Shown: piece by piece, positions 23,601 to 35,794 of the stretch
Layout of the letters: each line of letters starts with the position of its first letter
Numbering within the stretch: the first letter of the stretch is position 1
Program-made: the position numbers and the translations under genes
Notes under the pieces: generated by a model
Seen by the model: only the letters and a program-made list of their open reading frames with translations
The model's database searches: none
What the model was told of the DNA's origin: nothing
Assembly (NCBI GenBank): GCA_021397835.1
Contig: JAJFZO010000566.1
Span: 3,286,001 to 3,350,000 of the forward strand
Length of the DNA stretch: 64,000 nt
DNA from: Moringa oleifera
Lineage: Eukaryota > Streptophyta > Magnoliopsida > Brassicales > Moringaceae
Reading direction: 5' to 3'

Positions 23601-26600
23601 GCCCAAATCTACTAAAGTTCACTAGAGAATCCTCTTCTTCCAACCAACAATTCTAAAGCTATACGCCCCAAGGATCACAAAGCTGAATAACATAATTGAC
23701 CATTTAAGAGAAATAAACTAATTACAAAGATAGCATATTCACTTAGATTTAACTTTAGCTAAAGATAATGGTGCAATTCTGTAGAGATAATTCCGTTTCA
23801 TATTACTGGCAACCATTAGCTTAACATCAAACAGATTATAATTAAGTCATTTTCCATGAAGCACAATAACCAATCCCCTACATCATTTCCGCTTGTAATT
23901 CTTTGATTATGTAGCATATCTCCAAGACTTACACATAAAAAGGAATGCATAGCTCAATATATAAAACTCAACATACCCATCTTGTATATAGGCATCGACT
24001 CTATCTCCAACAGACCAATTATAATCCCCCATGGCTGCTCTGCGTCTTTTCCTTGTTCCTTCAAATGGCATGGCAGTAATAGGACGGGACATTCTTATTT
24101 TAGGTGCCTTCTCTCCTTCACCTTCGAGTGCCACCCATTCTTTCAACTTCTCGGCACCTAAAGATGAGAAAGCAAACACATATACTAAGTGGGAAAACTG
24201 CAAACAGCATCCAGCTTCAATTCCCTTGTCATATTCTTTCCACAAAAAATTTCAGCAAAGAAAACCTAGTAAACATAGCTTACGATATGCAAGGTGGCTA
24301 GACTAGTACAACGTGGACGACAGCTAAACTAATCCTTATTCTAGTGCAATGCACTACGATAAATGCAATTTCCAATTCTTATATTCTTTTCCAAAAAACC
24401 ACGTAAGAAGAAGAACTTAGGATATCAAGATTCGCAATGAGCAAGGCAATTATGCTCAGACATTCAGGGGAAGAAACACCCAACTCTTCTCCAAACTGAA
24501 CAATGACTTTTTCTTTAAAAAAAGAAAAAGGAAGAAAGAAACTCAACAATGATTATCAGTTTCTACATCACATTAGCAACATACTAAGAAAAATCAATTG
24601 CGAACAAGCTAATATAATGAGGCGGACCTTTAAAGTTTATGGATGTCCTCATTTCTAGATAGGATCTAACTCATTCTATATACATGAGCAGCACCCCCTT
24701 GGTGCCTTGTAGCCTACATAATATTTTTACTCTGTTTCTGAGCAACCCCAAAGGGGAAAAAAAAAAATCAATTGTGAACAAGCAGATGTCAGAATCACCA
24801 GCTTACCTTTATCTGATGGCAGTTCAGCATAACAGACATAAGCTTTTCCATCCTTCAAACTCAATACATTGGCAGAATACCAGGCTGTTTTAAATCCCGG
24901 TCCATCCTTGAAAATCTGAAAATATAGAAAAGTTAAGTTATAAGTAAAAGCAGCAAACGTGGAATAAACTCATCTGCAACACATTCCCGAAAACTGAAAA
25001 GGTACACAATGTTCTCCATTACTTGAAAATATCCACATAAAAACCCCAAGTCCAATGAAATTCCAAAGCAAGGGGAAAAAGGGACTTTAATCTCAAAAAG
25101 TTTACCCCAATTGCTGAGTAAATTAGGTACATTAAATATTCAAAGCTCACAAACCTCTACATGGGAACCCTCCGTGACATTATCTCTTGAAGATTCAGTT
25201 GCCTTTTCAGTCTCAACCAGAGTGTCAAAGGAAGACTTTGACCCAAGCTCAACCTCAGAAACCAATGAAATGGCTTCAGTTGGATCCGAACCTTTACGAC
25301 CTTTTTGTCCCCTCATATTCTTTCCACTAGTAGCAACTGAACCAGAGATACCATCTCCCAATTTCACATGGCTATCCAACTCTTTGGGAATATCTTGAGT
25401 AGCTGGAGCACCATGGTTGGTGGCCTGTACTTCTTTCTTGTCTGAATCATTTGATTTGCCAACCAGCTGAGGAGGTACATGGGGTGCTTTCCAATAACCA
25501 TCTGGACCAGCTTCTACCAGCTCACTCAATGGCAAAGGATCACCCATAGCAACAATTTTTCCAGCTTGTGAAACAGCCTCAGCTGCCAGCTCAGCAGCTT
25601 TTACTATGGCATCTATATTTTCAGCCCGTTTTGAGGCAGCTGTTGCAGCTTCGACCCTCCTCCTAGCAGCCTCCTTTGCAGCAACAATAATTGAATTAGA
25701 ACTCTCCACTTTATCTTCACCCTTCAAGATGGATGCAGGAGTAGCCCTGCCCAACTTTTTTACACTACTGGATGAAGAAATTCCATTACCTCGATCAGGA
25801 CTGCTGTAACCATTTGAAACCAATGTCTCATCAGCCATCATTTTTGCCTGCAATGCAGCATTTGATGCAACATTGGCAGCGGCAGCCGCTGCCTTTGCAA
25901 CTGCAGCAGCAGCAGCTACTGCAACAGCTGCTGAAGTTAATCTAGTTTCAACATCCAGCTCCAATCCAGAATTCCTCTGCTTGTCCATCTGATTCCATAT
26001 TTCCTGGCTATGACTAACCGCAGCAGCAGCAAGAGCAGCTGCATCCTCTGCCTGCATCCTAGCCTCCTTGAGTTTGACAAGAGTCTCCTCTGACAGAGCA
26101 GCCCTCTGCTCTGCCTCCCGGTCCCCTTTTCTTAAGTGACCAGTAAGGGTTGATGGAGATAGAGATGTAATGAATTTCTCCAGAGAGGCCTTAGACGCAA
26201 AGTTAACGGAGGTTGTCATAGATACAGATGCAGATAGGTGACTGGATGCAGCAGGACTTGAAACTGGTCCCATTTGTGATTGAGGATGCAATATAACCTG
26301 GCCAGGTTCCTCGGAAGCTGGAATCTTTTTTCTTTTCCTAGGCTTCGGATCAGTAGAACATTGACCGGGGGCCACCATTGCCTTCTTTGGATCAAGCAGA
26401 GGAGTCCCAGCGATAATCCCAGCTGAACTCCCACTTTGAACAACAGGACCCTGAGAAACAGATTTCACACAAGATGTCTGTGGGACAGACAGTTCTTTTG
26501 CAGGAGTCAACTGAACTGTCTCAGTCACAGGCAAAACAGAAAAATGAGCCCCAGTATCAAATGCAGAAGTCTGTGGAGGAGCAACCCAAGGACTGCGGAA

Positions 26601-29600
26601 AGGGGCTGGGGATATCCAAGAAGTGCTATGTCCAAGAAAATTCTTAATAGGTGGAGTTTGGTGAGGATGCAATGGAGAAAGTGGCGGCTGGTAATCCATT
26701 ACAGCACTTCTTGGCATGCCACTTGACTGCAAGGAATCAGAGGGAGTAGGAATGCTCCATATTGGTGATGAAAGGGGCATTATGGGATTTACAACAGGAT
26801 TGCTCTTGCCACTGACTCGACCAACAGGCGACGGAGTAACCTTACTTTGTTTGATTGTTTGATCCATAGCCCTAGTACCTGTACATCTCACATTTTGAAC
26901 AGTCACAAACTAAATAAAATAACAAGAAAAAGTAAACCACACCAAGTCAAGTAGATACCCGGACGAGACTGCAAAGGAGTTTCTGGGTTGATTAAGTGCG
27001 ATTTTTGACTATGAATCCTCCCAATACATGCACCCCAGGCGTTCTCCCAAATGCTCCTCCCACCATCTAAGCAAATGCAGGAAGGTGAATATAATTTCTC
27101 ACAGGCAATAACATATATAAAGACGAAAGCTCACCAGGACCCCCAAATGCAGATATCATATATGCCTCATCAGGTGCTGTTCCTTGACTGCATCAATAAT
27201 TTAAAAAACAATAATTACGCAAAGAATCATGACCATAAAACTTGAAATGGGGTGTTTTTATTTACCTTCTGTTCCATTCAAGAGCCCAACTATTTTAGAG
27301 AACATTAAAAAAATAAAATAATTTATATTAAAAAAAAAAAAGCTAAGGAGAGCCAGAAGTGAGATCTTCCTGTGTAACTAACTCAATTAGACCTTCTAGC
27401 AGGTCTGGGTTTAAGACCAGCAGATCAGGAAGAACATTCAGGTTCAAAAATTAAACCCAATCGGATTCCGGTTTTGGTTTCGGTTTGATCATTGGGTACC
27501 CATTAAAGCTATGTAGTACGTCTGTGTAACCGGCAAACCACCTGGAGGCAGCCCATTCCATGTACCGTCCCTCCTTCCTTAAAAAAACAGGGACTGGGGA
27601 GTTATGCCCTGATCCCACACAACCCAGTCTCTAAACAACACGAGTCTGATCCCCAGTGCAGAATTAAACCTAGGACATCTGAGTTTAACAGCTAACCCCA
27701 CATTCACCCAAACTATGGATGGTCGATGGGGGCCTACTTATTTATAATATTATATTATACACACATAATATTATAGTTTTATTTTATCTTAATAGGTACT
27801 TCAACATTAATATGGCGCTCTAGAACTGCACTGGTTCTATTTTTCGAAGAATGAGTGACTGGTCTTCAGGAGTCCTTTCTTTCTTTTGCTTTATTCATTT
27901 CCTATATTTTCAAGGCCAGCAAAAAGAGGAAGATTAAAAAATATTTGGAACAAGCTTGTAATGGGTCTGACTAGAGGGTTTTCAAGAGAGTTCCATTTTG
28001 ATTTTCGCAAATTTAATGGGTACCCAACCCACATCCTTGCTGAAAACCCATGATGCTAGGTCCAACTATAGCCACAATGTCTATAAACACACCCACAAGG
28101 ACCTATATAGCATTAGCAGCAACGAAAGTGATCATAGTCTGCCCATATTTATGAAAAGATATGATAGTAATGACAATGGCCTAGGAAGGAAAGAAGGGAA
28201 CTTACATCAGAGCCCCATACACAAAAATCTGAGCACGCAATTGCACTTGCTGTAAGTCTGTGAAAGGCTGTGGAAGTACAATAGATGAAGAAGCCGAGCT
28301 ATTCAAATCCGGCAGACTAGATGCTGAAGCAGGAAGAATACCAAATGGTTTTAAGCTACTGCTCTCGACATGACCATAGTGCTGGATCTCATTGGATTGC
28401 ACAAGCTGGACAATGGCAGACGAACTCAGGGACACATTACTTGTTCTGTCCCCACTTTGTGATTGTCTTAGAGGATTTGTTTCTTTTGCAGCACTTCCCT
28501 TCTTAGCTTCTTTTCCCTTACCAGATGTTCGCCTTGTTTTACGCTCAGGAGTTCCTTTGGACCCACCACGTGTCATCTGCCTATCAGAAGCATTAAGACT
28601 TCCATGAGATACATCTTCAGAGGTCTTGGCATCTGTTTTGGCTGAGCCAGAAGTTGAAGAGGAAACCCCTACAATCTTCAGAAAGTACAAAGAAAGTGCT
28701 CTTTATAAGAATCAAGACATAATTCACATAATAAATTCCCCTTGAGCATTCAAACAAAAATATTGAGCGAGAACAAAAATAGAGTAGATAATGGAGACTA
28801 CCAAACAAAACTGAGACAAGAAAACTTACTGCAGATATTTTGCTAGTTTGTATGGGAGCAAAGGGTTGCCAATTCTTGGCAGCTTCTTTTTCAGATATAT
28901 CGGCCAAAGGAGTGATCTCAAAAGTGAAACTCCTATCACCATCAGATGCATCATTTTCTTTTGGATCCTGAGAGCCAATTACCCCAGAACGTGGAGCTTT
29001 CTGATCAGTTGGTTCTTTACCTCCCTCCTGAGTTTCACTTGGAGGAAGCTTGGAAGTTCCTAAGACAGTTAGGGAAGCAGAAGAAGGATTATCAAGCTCA
29101 GCAGGACAGCTTCCACCTTGAAGAGCATCATGACAATTAATAGAAGATTCAGACCCTGGGACAGAATCAAATGAACCTCCTACCATGAAAGCATTACCTG
29201 CATTATTCAATAATCAAAACAGGCAAAAAATGGAGCAGGATCAGCAGAGGGGAAAAATTAAAAAAAAAAAAAATTGGTATACAGCTTTCATGTATTCACT
29301 CCAGCAAGAAATAGCACAGATGGACCCATGTGTATGAGCATGCAATTGGTATATACCTTCAAGGAAGTGAGAATATATTCTCTATAGATCACACTAGGTG
29401 GACAGATCGTAAGCTATCTGATGACAAGGAGATAACATTCAAGGCGCAACACTATGGAAGACATTGATAATAATAAATAACTATATGAATCTTAAACAAA
29501 TAAACTCCTGCCTTCACAAGCCATTACCAATAAAAGGAGTTTTCTTAGAAAAAGAGAAATAGACAAGGATGACAATATAAAGTAATAATAAAATATGCCA

Positions 29601-32600
29601 TTAATGACTCGCCACCGATGCTTGAGACAAAAAATTATCAAATGACTTGCGGCTGATGCTTGGCACAAAAGTCTGCCCGCGAGTCTTACCATCAGCTAGT
29701 AATGCAGTGTCCTTGTCTCGCCGATCATTTTGGCTAGTATCACTGCGAGGCCCCTCCAATGGTAAAGGCATAGCTTTAGTGGGAACCTCTTCTTTTTGTA
29801 GAGTCGGTTCACCATCTACGGAGAAAGTTGTTCAACAATATTAATCTTTCGTAAGTCCACTAAAACAATGGTACCCGAAAATTCATTCTAACAAACCATA
29901 ATTGTCACTCAAATGCCATTTCTAACATGGTTTAGAAGTCCAAGTATATGACTAGGGCCACAAAAAGATGGAGACCGACTAAATAAACAATCATTTCAGT
30001 CCCTTGATCAATAAAAATCTTGAAAGGGATGTGTTCAAGGATAAGAATCTATATATACACGCATATGGATTAAAGAAAGATAAAAAGGTTGTAAGCCTTA
30101 AGCTTCTGCCATGTCTCCCTAAAATAAATAATTTCAAACATGGTGTGCTTGATTAAAATTAATAAAAAAAAAAGAAAGAAATATCATTCCTGAAGGTAAG
30201 GTGGAATTATTGAAAACAATTATGGAATCTAACATTATGGAATCAATTTCATCAATTGAATAATCATTGAAAGAACTGAGGAAGTTAGAATTTTTTATAA
30301 TAGAGAAGTTTTGAAGTTAAAATCAAGAGAAATTTGATAGAAATACAACATATTTCAGTGTTTTATCATTTACAAATTGTTTCATTATGTACACTGAAGA
30401 TTATCTGCATATAACATGTTAATCACTACACATATATTATCAATCCTTTCCCTATACTTTTAATTCAATCGAAATCTTATTAACCACATAATTTCATCAC
30501 CAACACATATCCAGTTAACAACACATTTTTATTATGAAACATTAGACACTCTTTTTAAATGCAACAGAAGCTTTTCTATATGAGAAACATCAAAATATTT
30601 AGTGATTTTAGTTATAAACTATTTTTCCACAATATCCAAATGCATAGTCAACAGGACCAAACATCATGCTAAGAAAAATACAACATCACAATTTAGACTC
30701 TCCCACATTTATAGTTTTCAGTAGCAGAATATGTATTTTCACACATGTATACATATAAATAACTGGGTAGAACAGTTACAAATGGTCACCTGAAACTTCT
30801 GGAACTGCCATGTCATAATTTTCTTTTACAGTTACTTTCTCAAGCTTTTCCGTTGTGACCTGTCCTTCAGCATGATCAGCTTCTCCTTCTCTTGAATCAA
30901 CAGCAACAGGATACACTTCAGCCTCCTCTGAACTATCGAGGCCAGCTTCCTTAGTCGCCGGTACTGAGGTCTCAGTCTGGCTTTGTGTACTACAGACATT
31001 CATAGCAGAAGGGGACTGATCGACAGACAACAACTGCCCACCAGTGTCAGAAGACACACCCTTTTGACGTTCACAAACAGGAACTAGCTCAGTTGTCATG
31101 TTAGCAGGTGTCTTCAGATTTGATAAACCTGCTTCAGAGGAAATCCCTGCTTCAGTCGGACCCTCTTTGTCAGAGGGCATAGACACCGCAGCAGATAAAG
31201 GTGACATCTGCACTTCTTCCTTATCAGTCAATGCAGCTGTAGCAGCATCATTTCCAGAAGTGGCAAGATAAAATGTTGAATCATAGGACTTTAAGTTAGA
31301 ATCTTCCAGAGTCACATCTGATAAAGTGATAGAGAGAGAGAGAGATTTAGAACACAGCCCTAATGTTTGAAAATAAATGTACCAATTCAAAATATACCTG
31401 ATTTATCATCTGCTGTTGCATCCAATTGCAGTTTTGAATCTGTCAACTCATTCACAGAGCCATCACCATCCATACCACAATAGTTGGAGGCAACCATCTT
31501 ATCTGCAGTTAAAGAACCACCAACCTGGAAATCCATATTAGAAGACTCAGGAGGCAACTCTGCGTTCTCCTGTGCACCAATAGATACATCTTCAATGCAT
31601 TTATGTATGTCACTCTGAGCAGAGACAACATTATCGCATTCTTTTGTTGATTCAGCTCTGCAAACTGAAAATGCATCATAAGCACCTTCTGAAGTTCCAG
31701 CTGCATGTGCATCACTACATAATTCAGCTGAAGAACAGACCACATTCAGAGTAGAACCACCTCCTTCACAGCTATTTTTGCTTCCATCAGCTTCGACATT
31801 AGAATCTATATTGTCCTCAAAAGGGGGTAAAGAACCTTCAGGCTTGCCTGAAACATCCATATACAATTGGGAATCACTCTGTGATACATCCTTGTTCTCC
31901 ACAAGACTATACTGTCCACAAGTTTCCTCTACAACAGAATCTGTATTTGGCTCCACAGTGGAACAAATTCCAGGATTCTTGTTGCTGACTTCAACTTCTT
32001 GGTCCAAGGCCCCTGGTGACGCCCCATGTGCATAATCTTTAGAGTTATCATCGGTCCCTGAATCATTAGACATGAAAATAACTTTGTCTTGATTAGCCTG
32101 AGAAACAATCTCAGAACATACGCTTTCATTGCATCCTTCCATCATGTGAAATTTGGGAACCTCCTTCAGTACCATGGGAGAAGGTTCACCTACTTTGTCG
32201 ATATTTCCTTCTCCCACCGATTCCTCCTTAGAGTCCAAGCAGAGAGGGTTACCCAATTGGCGAGCACCACTTGCAATTAAATTTCCATCCCTGCTCTGAT
32301 TATCAATCCCAGCCTCTAAGCTTACAACATTTTCCTCCCTACTCTCACCATTGTTCTTTTGCAAACTGTCAATGGTTTCATGATTTAGATGCAGAGCACC
32401 TTGATTATTCACTTCAGAACTACCTTTACCAATACTTTGCACAGACGAAACAATATTATCTACTTCCAACCTTGAAGCAGAAGAATCCCCCTGATTCCTG
32501 TCACCTGCAGGTTCAGTAACAATAGTTTCAACCTTACTTTCATCAACACCAACACATCCTTCATCTTCAAACTCATGCTCCTGAATCAAAATGAGGTTCA

Positions 32601-33252
32601 CTTTTCCACCACCAGCACTTGCATCCAAGTTGCTAAAACCACTATTCACAGATGAGTCACCCTCTTGAGTTTGTGAAGCATGTTTAACCAGAGGCTCTTC
32701 CCCTCCTATATCCTCCTTTAACCCAGAAAATACTCCTGGAATCTCATCTGATGGGAAATTAGGTTGTAGGTTTACATCTTCCACTACTGGAGAAAGACTG
32801 CTCTCATCACGCTTCAGACTAGGCTCCATTTGTTTTATTATGCAGCCCAGTTCATCACAAGCATCTGACTCCTTAACAATATTTTGTCCGGGAAGTATTT
32901 CGTCCTGTCCAACAGACTTTAAAAGCATTTCAACAGATTCTGAGGAAGCAGCCTCAGACCATACATTATTGTGCCTTGAAATAGCACAAGACTCTGCTGC
33001 ACTTGAACTAAACACTATACCACCACTACCCCTAGAGAAATCCTCAATCCACTGATTATCTTCGTTACCCTCAATGCCAAGAAAAACCTCAGTTTCAACC
33101 AAGCTGTCATCAAACCTCAAATGCCCATGGAGGCTGTCATCAAAATCAAACTTAGGAAGAGCATATGGCCGTAAAACTGGAGGATACTTATTGCTTCCTT
33201 CACCGGCTAAATGGAGATTCTGGCTTTGAAAATCATTGTCATCATAATCCAT
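20696..33252 (-). CDS. Agenet (Tudor-like) domain nuclear protein of the G2484-1 type, 15 coding exons
   Basis: In transcript order: 33252-31398, 31317-30790, 29815-29690, 29197-28830, 28675-28206, 27187-27135, 27066-26959, 26878-25155, 24915-24807, 24157-23977, 22740-22673, 22564-22449, 22371-21493, 20929-20833, 20712-20696. The sum is 6,699 nt and 2,232 residues, in frame at every join. The start MDYDDNDFQSQNLHLAGEG and the following YALPKFDFDD and FLGIEGNEDNQWIEDFSRG match the conserved head of the plant G2484-1 family. Residues 1-1100 are long, Ser/Asp/Glu-rich and low complexity. About residues 1420-1520 form an alanine-rich, coiled-coil-like stretch. Tandem agenet-type folds lie at about 1745-1900 (TAWYSANVLSLKDGKAYV, WSVGDRVDAYIQDGWWEGIIT, VKAWHLRPSLMWKDGKW). 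A basic, disordered tail ends in RRSNRRIQPTSRLLEGLQ. Agenet folds belong to the Royal family, which reads methylated or modified chromatin partners; a nuclear chromatin role is inferred. The product resembles At4g17330, from memory. Confidence 0.92.
22941..23068. repeat. Imperfect tandem duplication in an agenet-gene intron
   Basis: The segment starting aactgttcattctgtgaac at 22941 recurs from 23010 with about a dozen differences (aactgttcactctgtgaaa). Both copies continue through a shared gacagggaaac motif and an actagagt motif. The period is 69 bases. It lies in the intron 22741-23976. Confidence 0.7.
27492..28027. repeat. 16-bp exact inverted repeats bounding part of an intron
   Basis: TTGGGTACCCATTAAA at 27492-27507 is the exact reverse complement of TTTAATGGGTACCCAA at 28012-28027. 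The 504 bases between contain no coding signal and sit inside the intron 27188-28205. This may mark an inserted element, but target duplications were not seen. The inner hexamer GGTACC is itself palindromic, which lowers the weight of the match. Confidence 0.45.
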
Positions 33253-35001
33253 GGGTATATTCCTAAAAAGAAAACGAGAAAGATAAGAAAGAAGAAGAGG
33301 ACAGAAGCAGATAGAACATGTATCCAAGTTCTAAAATAAATTTCTCCTTCAGATGATAACGATAATGTAAAAAAATAAGCCATCAAAAATTCAAAATCAA
33401 ATTTGCAGAAAAAAAAGAGCCATTTCCATTTAAAAGCATAAGTGTGTGGTCACACTTGACCCCTTGAACTGGGTACGCCAACTACTTTATACATAATAAT
33501 ACAAGACAAAGCAAAGTGGCTGCAAATCTTTTATGCTCCTCATAAAGGGGCATGCAAACCAAAGAGAGTGCATATATGAACATACAGAGATGTAAGCATC
33601 ATTATCAAACTACAGTCAAAGAAAATATGCCTTTTCATAAACATACAACTGCGTCCAAAAACTAACAAGTAGATATTCTTAGTCCAAAATAACTATTCTT
33701 GACGTGCTTCTTACATATCATTGAAATTTCCAGATGAGGAAACTACCCTGTCCTCAATGATCTCAGTTACGAACAAAGTTCAAGGCACATCCTGAGAAGT
33801 GAGAATACTAGCAAACATGAAAATCTTCAATGTTGAAATTCTATTCAATAACAACTCTGTCCATGTAGAAACAACAAAAATAAGTTAAAGCAACTAGTCC
33901 TTGCATTGTACTTGTTTGCAGATCAGAAAGCATACACAGCAACAATCACAAAGCTAAGGTTGGATGGTTAACTTCTGGAAAGTTGCCAGGAACAAAAAAG
34001 CATAAAGACAAAATTGCACCTCAGTCAATCTTACCGTAATTTATATGAAGTATAAAAACAGCAATCACTTAAAGGGTTGAGGTAAAAACTAAACAACTAA
34101 ATAAATTCAGGTTAAAACTTTGACAGAAGCTAAAAAGATCGAATTTCTAATTCAGTTTCTCGAACCTGATAAACCCATGCCATTTTTCATTAACTTAGTA
34201 TTAGTACAACCAAGTCACACAAAAACCTTGGTCAATGTCATTATTAAACTTTGTGCCTGTGGAAACTATTAGCGATAAATGACAGCAACTGTCTGCTGCA
34301 ACTCTTTCATTTACAGAAGACAGAGGAATACCAACAATTTCATTCCAAAGCTAAGACTAGGCAATTCAACTTGAGGAAATAGGCACCAAAAAAAAAAAAA
34401 AACAAATTAGATAAGACAAAGTTGCAGCTTAGATCAACTGTACACTTAACAAACTAATACAGAACAGCATCGCCTTATACGGCTTGAGGTAGAAATAAAG
34501 AGTGAATATATTCAGCTTTGAAATTTTAATAGGAATTGAAAAATAAAATAAAATTTCTCAAGTCTCCAAACCAAATAAACCAGTACTAAAGTAAACCCGT
34601 ACAATTCTCCAAGAACTTGTAACAATCAATTACAGAAGCCTAGTTCAAACTGCTTAAACATCAATTCTACTTAATTATCAGCAAAACAACATGCACACCA
34701 AAACCCTAGTTCAAAATGGTAAGTACATTTAACTAGCCTTAGCAATCCATACATATATGTATGTGCGTATACTCACACTCAGGTAAAAGCATCTCATAAT
34801 TTGGAAGAGTAAGTGCGAGCAGCACTTTATTTCGAAACTAACAAGGCATTTAAAAAAAAAAGGCAACTACTTTAGAGGCAAACTCACCATTTACAACCCA
34901 AAGATACTTCTAATTAACAGAAAGAAACTCTATTCACTTGTTTTTTATGAATAAAAGTAGGACATGAACAGTACCAGAACAAGTAAGTCTAGAGACGCTA
35001 C

Positions 35002-35380
35002 CTCCCTCCATCCGGTGACGAAATCCTGGCCGGTTGCTCTCAACTCCTCCCCAATCGTAGACGCATAACTGCTTCACCAATAAACCCCACAACTGTTAGC
35101 CTCTTCTCTCAAATTTAACTAAAAACTGGAAGGGAACCAACAATAACAAATAAACCTAATCAAGTGAACTAACTACAAACTAATTAACATCGCCGGAGAA
35201 CAGCAAACTCACCGGAATCTTCAAATTTCCGGCGGATCGAGTTAGGGTTCCGGCGATTCGGACAACAGAGGCTCGACACGGAGAGAGAGAGAGAGAGAGA
35301 AAGAACGATAATTTTTTGGGCCTAAAGTGGCTTTGTCGTTGGCGAGAGAAAGAGGGAGAGTGTGTTTGGTTTTCTCGCTA
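35002..35380 (-). other. Non-coding 5' leader exons of the agenet gene
   Basis: On the minus strand, a leader exon from about 35380 to 35213 ends in CCG followed by a strong gtgagt donor. A second leader exon fits 35125-35002, between a cttccag acceptor and a gtagcg donor. The leader would then join the acceptor at 33263-33264, giving a few UTR bases before the ATG at 33252. The first leader exon has a GA microsatellite (35279-35299) and an AACCCTAAC telo-box-like motif near 35241-35249. Exon ends are inferred from splice signals only. Confidence 0.5.
35279..35299. repeat. (GA)n microsatellite in the agenet-gene leader
   Basis: A run of GA dinucleotides at the 5' end of the agenet gene. GA/CT tracts are common in plant core promoters and 5' leaders, where they can bind GAGA-type (BPC) factors. 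Confidence 0.8.
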
Positions 35381-35785
35381 GGGAAAATGGGACTGTTTTC
35401 TCAGTAGAAACCAAAAGAAAAAATGGAAAAATAATAATAATAAAACGAGTGATTGTGATGGAATTTGAAAAAAGTGGGGTACTTGCAGATGGTTTAGATC
35501 CGACGGGTATAAACAGTCCATATAGGACAGGTGGCAAGTTGATAAAAGTGCCCACAGTAAATTGCAGTCACTGCCTGTCACAGACTCTTCCTCACCACAC
35601 CTCACTGCTGGATTCTATTCTGAGCTTCTATTTACCAACGGCGGTTTCTCATCCGTTAGATGAGCGTTCTCATTAACCAACGATGTAAATTGGACTGTGA
35701 TGAATAATTAATGATGAAGGCGTGTAACATTAGACTTGCCATACTTCCGCCATATTGAAAAATCTAGACTCATATCTTACAACGG

Positions 35786-35794
35786 ACACGTGGC
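35786..35794. promoter_or_regulatory. G-box / ABRE motif ACACGTGGC upstream of the agenet gene
   Basis: ACACGTGGC carries a CACGTG core at 35787-35792 and matches the abscisic-acid response element consensus bound by bZIP factors. It lies about 400 bases upstream of the presumed transcript start of the minus-strand agenet gene. Function is inferred from the motif alone. Confidence 0.4.

Noticed and set aside
27400..27730. Possible tRNA or retroelement piece with phrases such as ggttcaaa and ggtctgggtttaag
   Set aside because: No cloverleaf with paired acceptor, D, anticodon and T arms could be drawn, and no coding frame is present.
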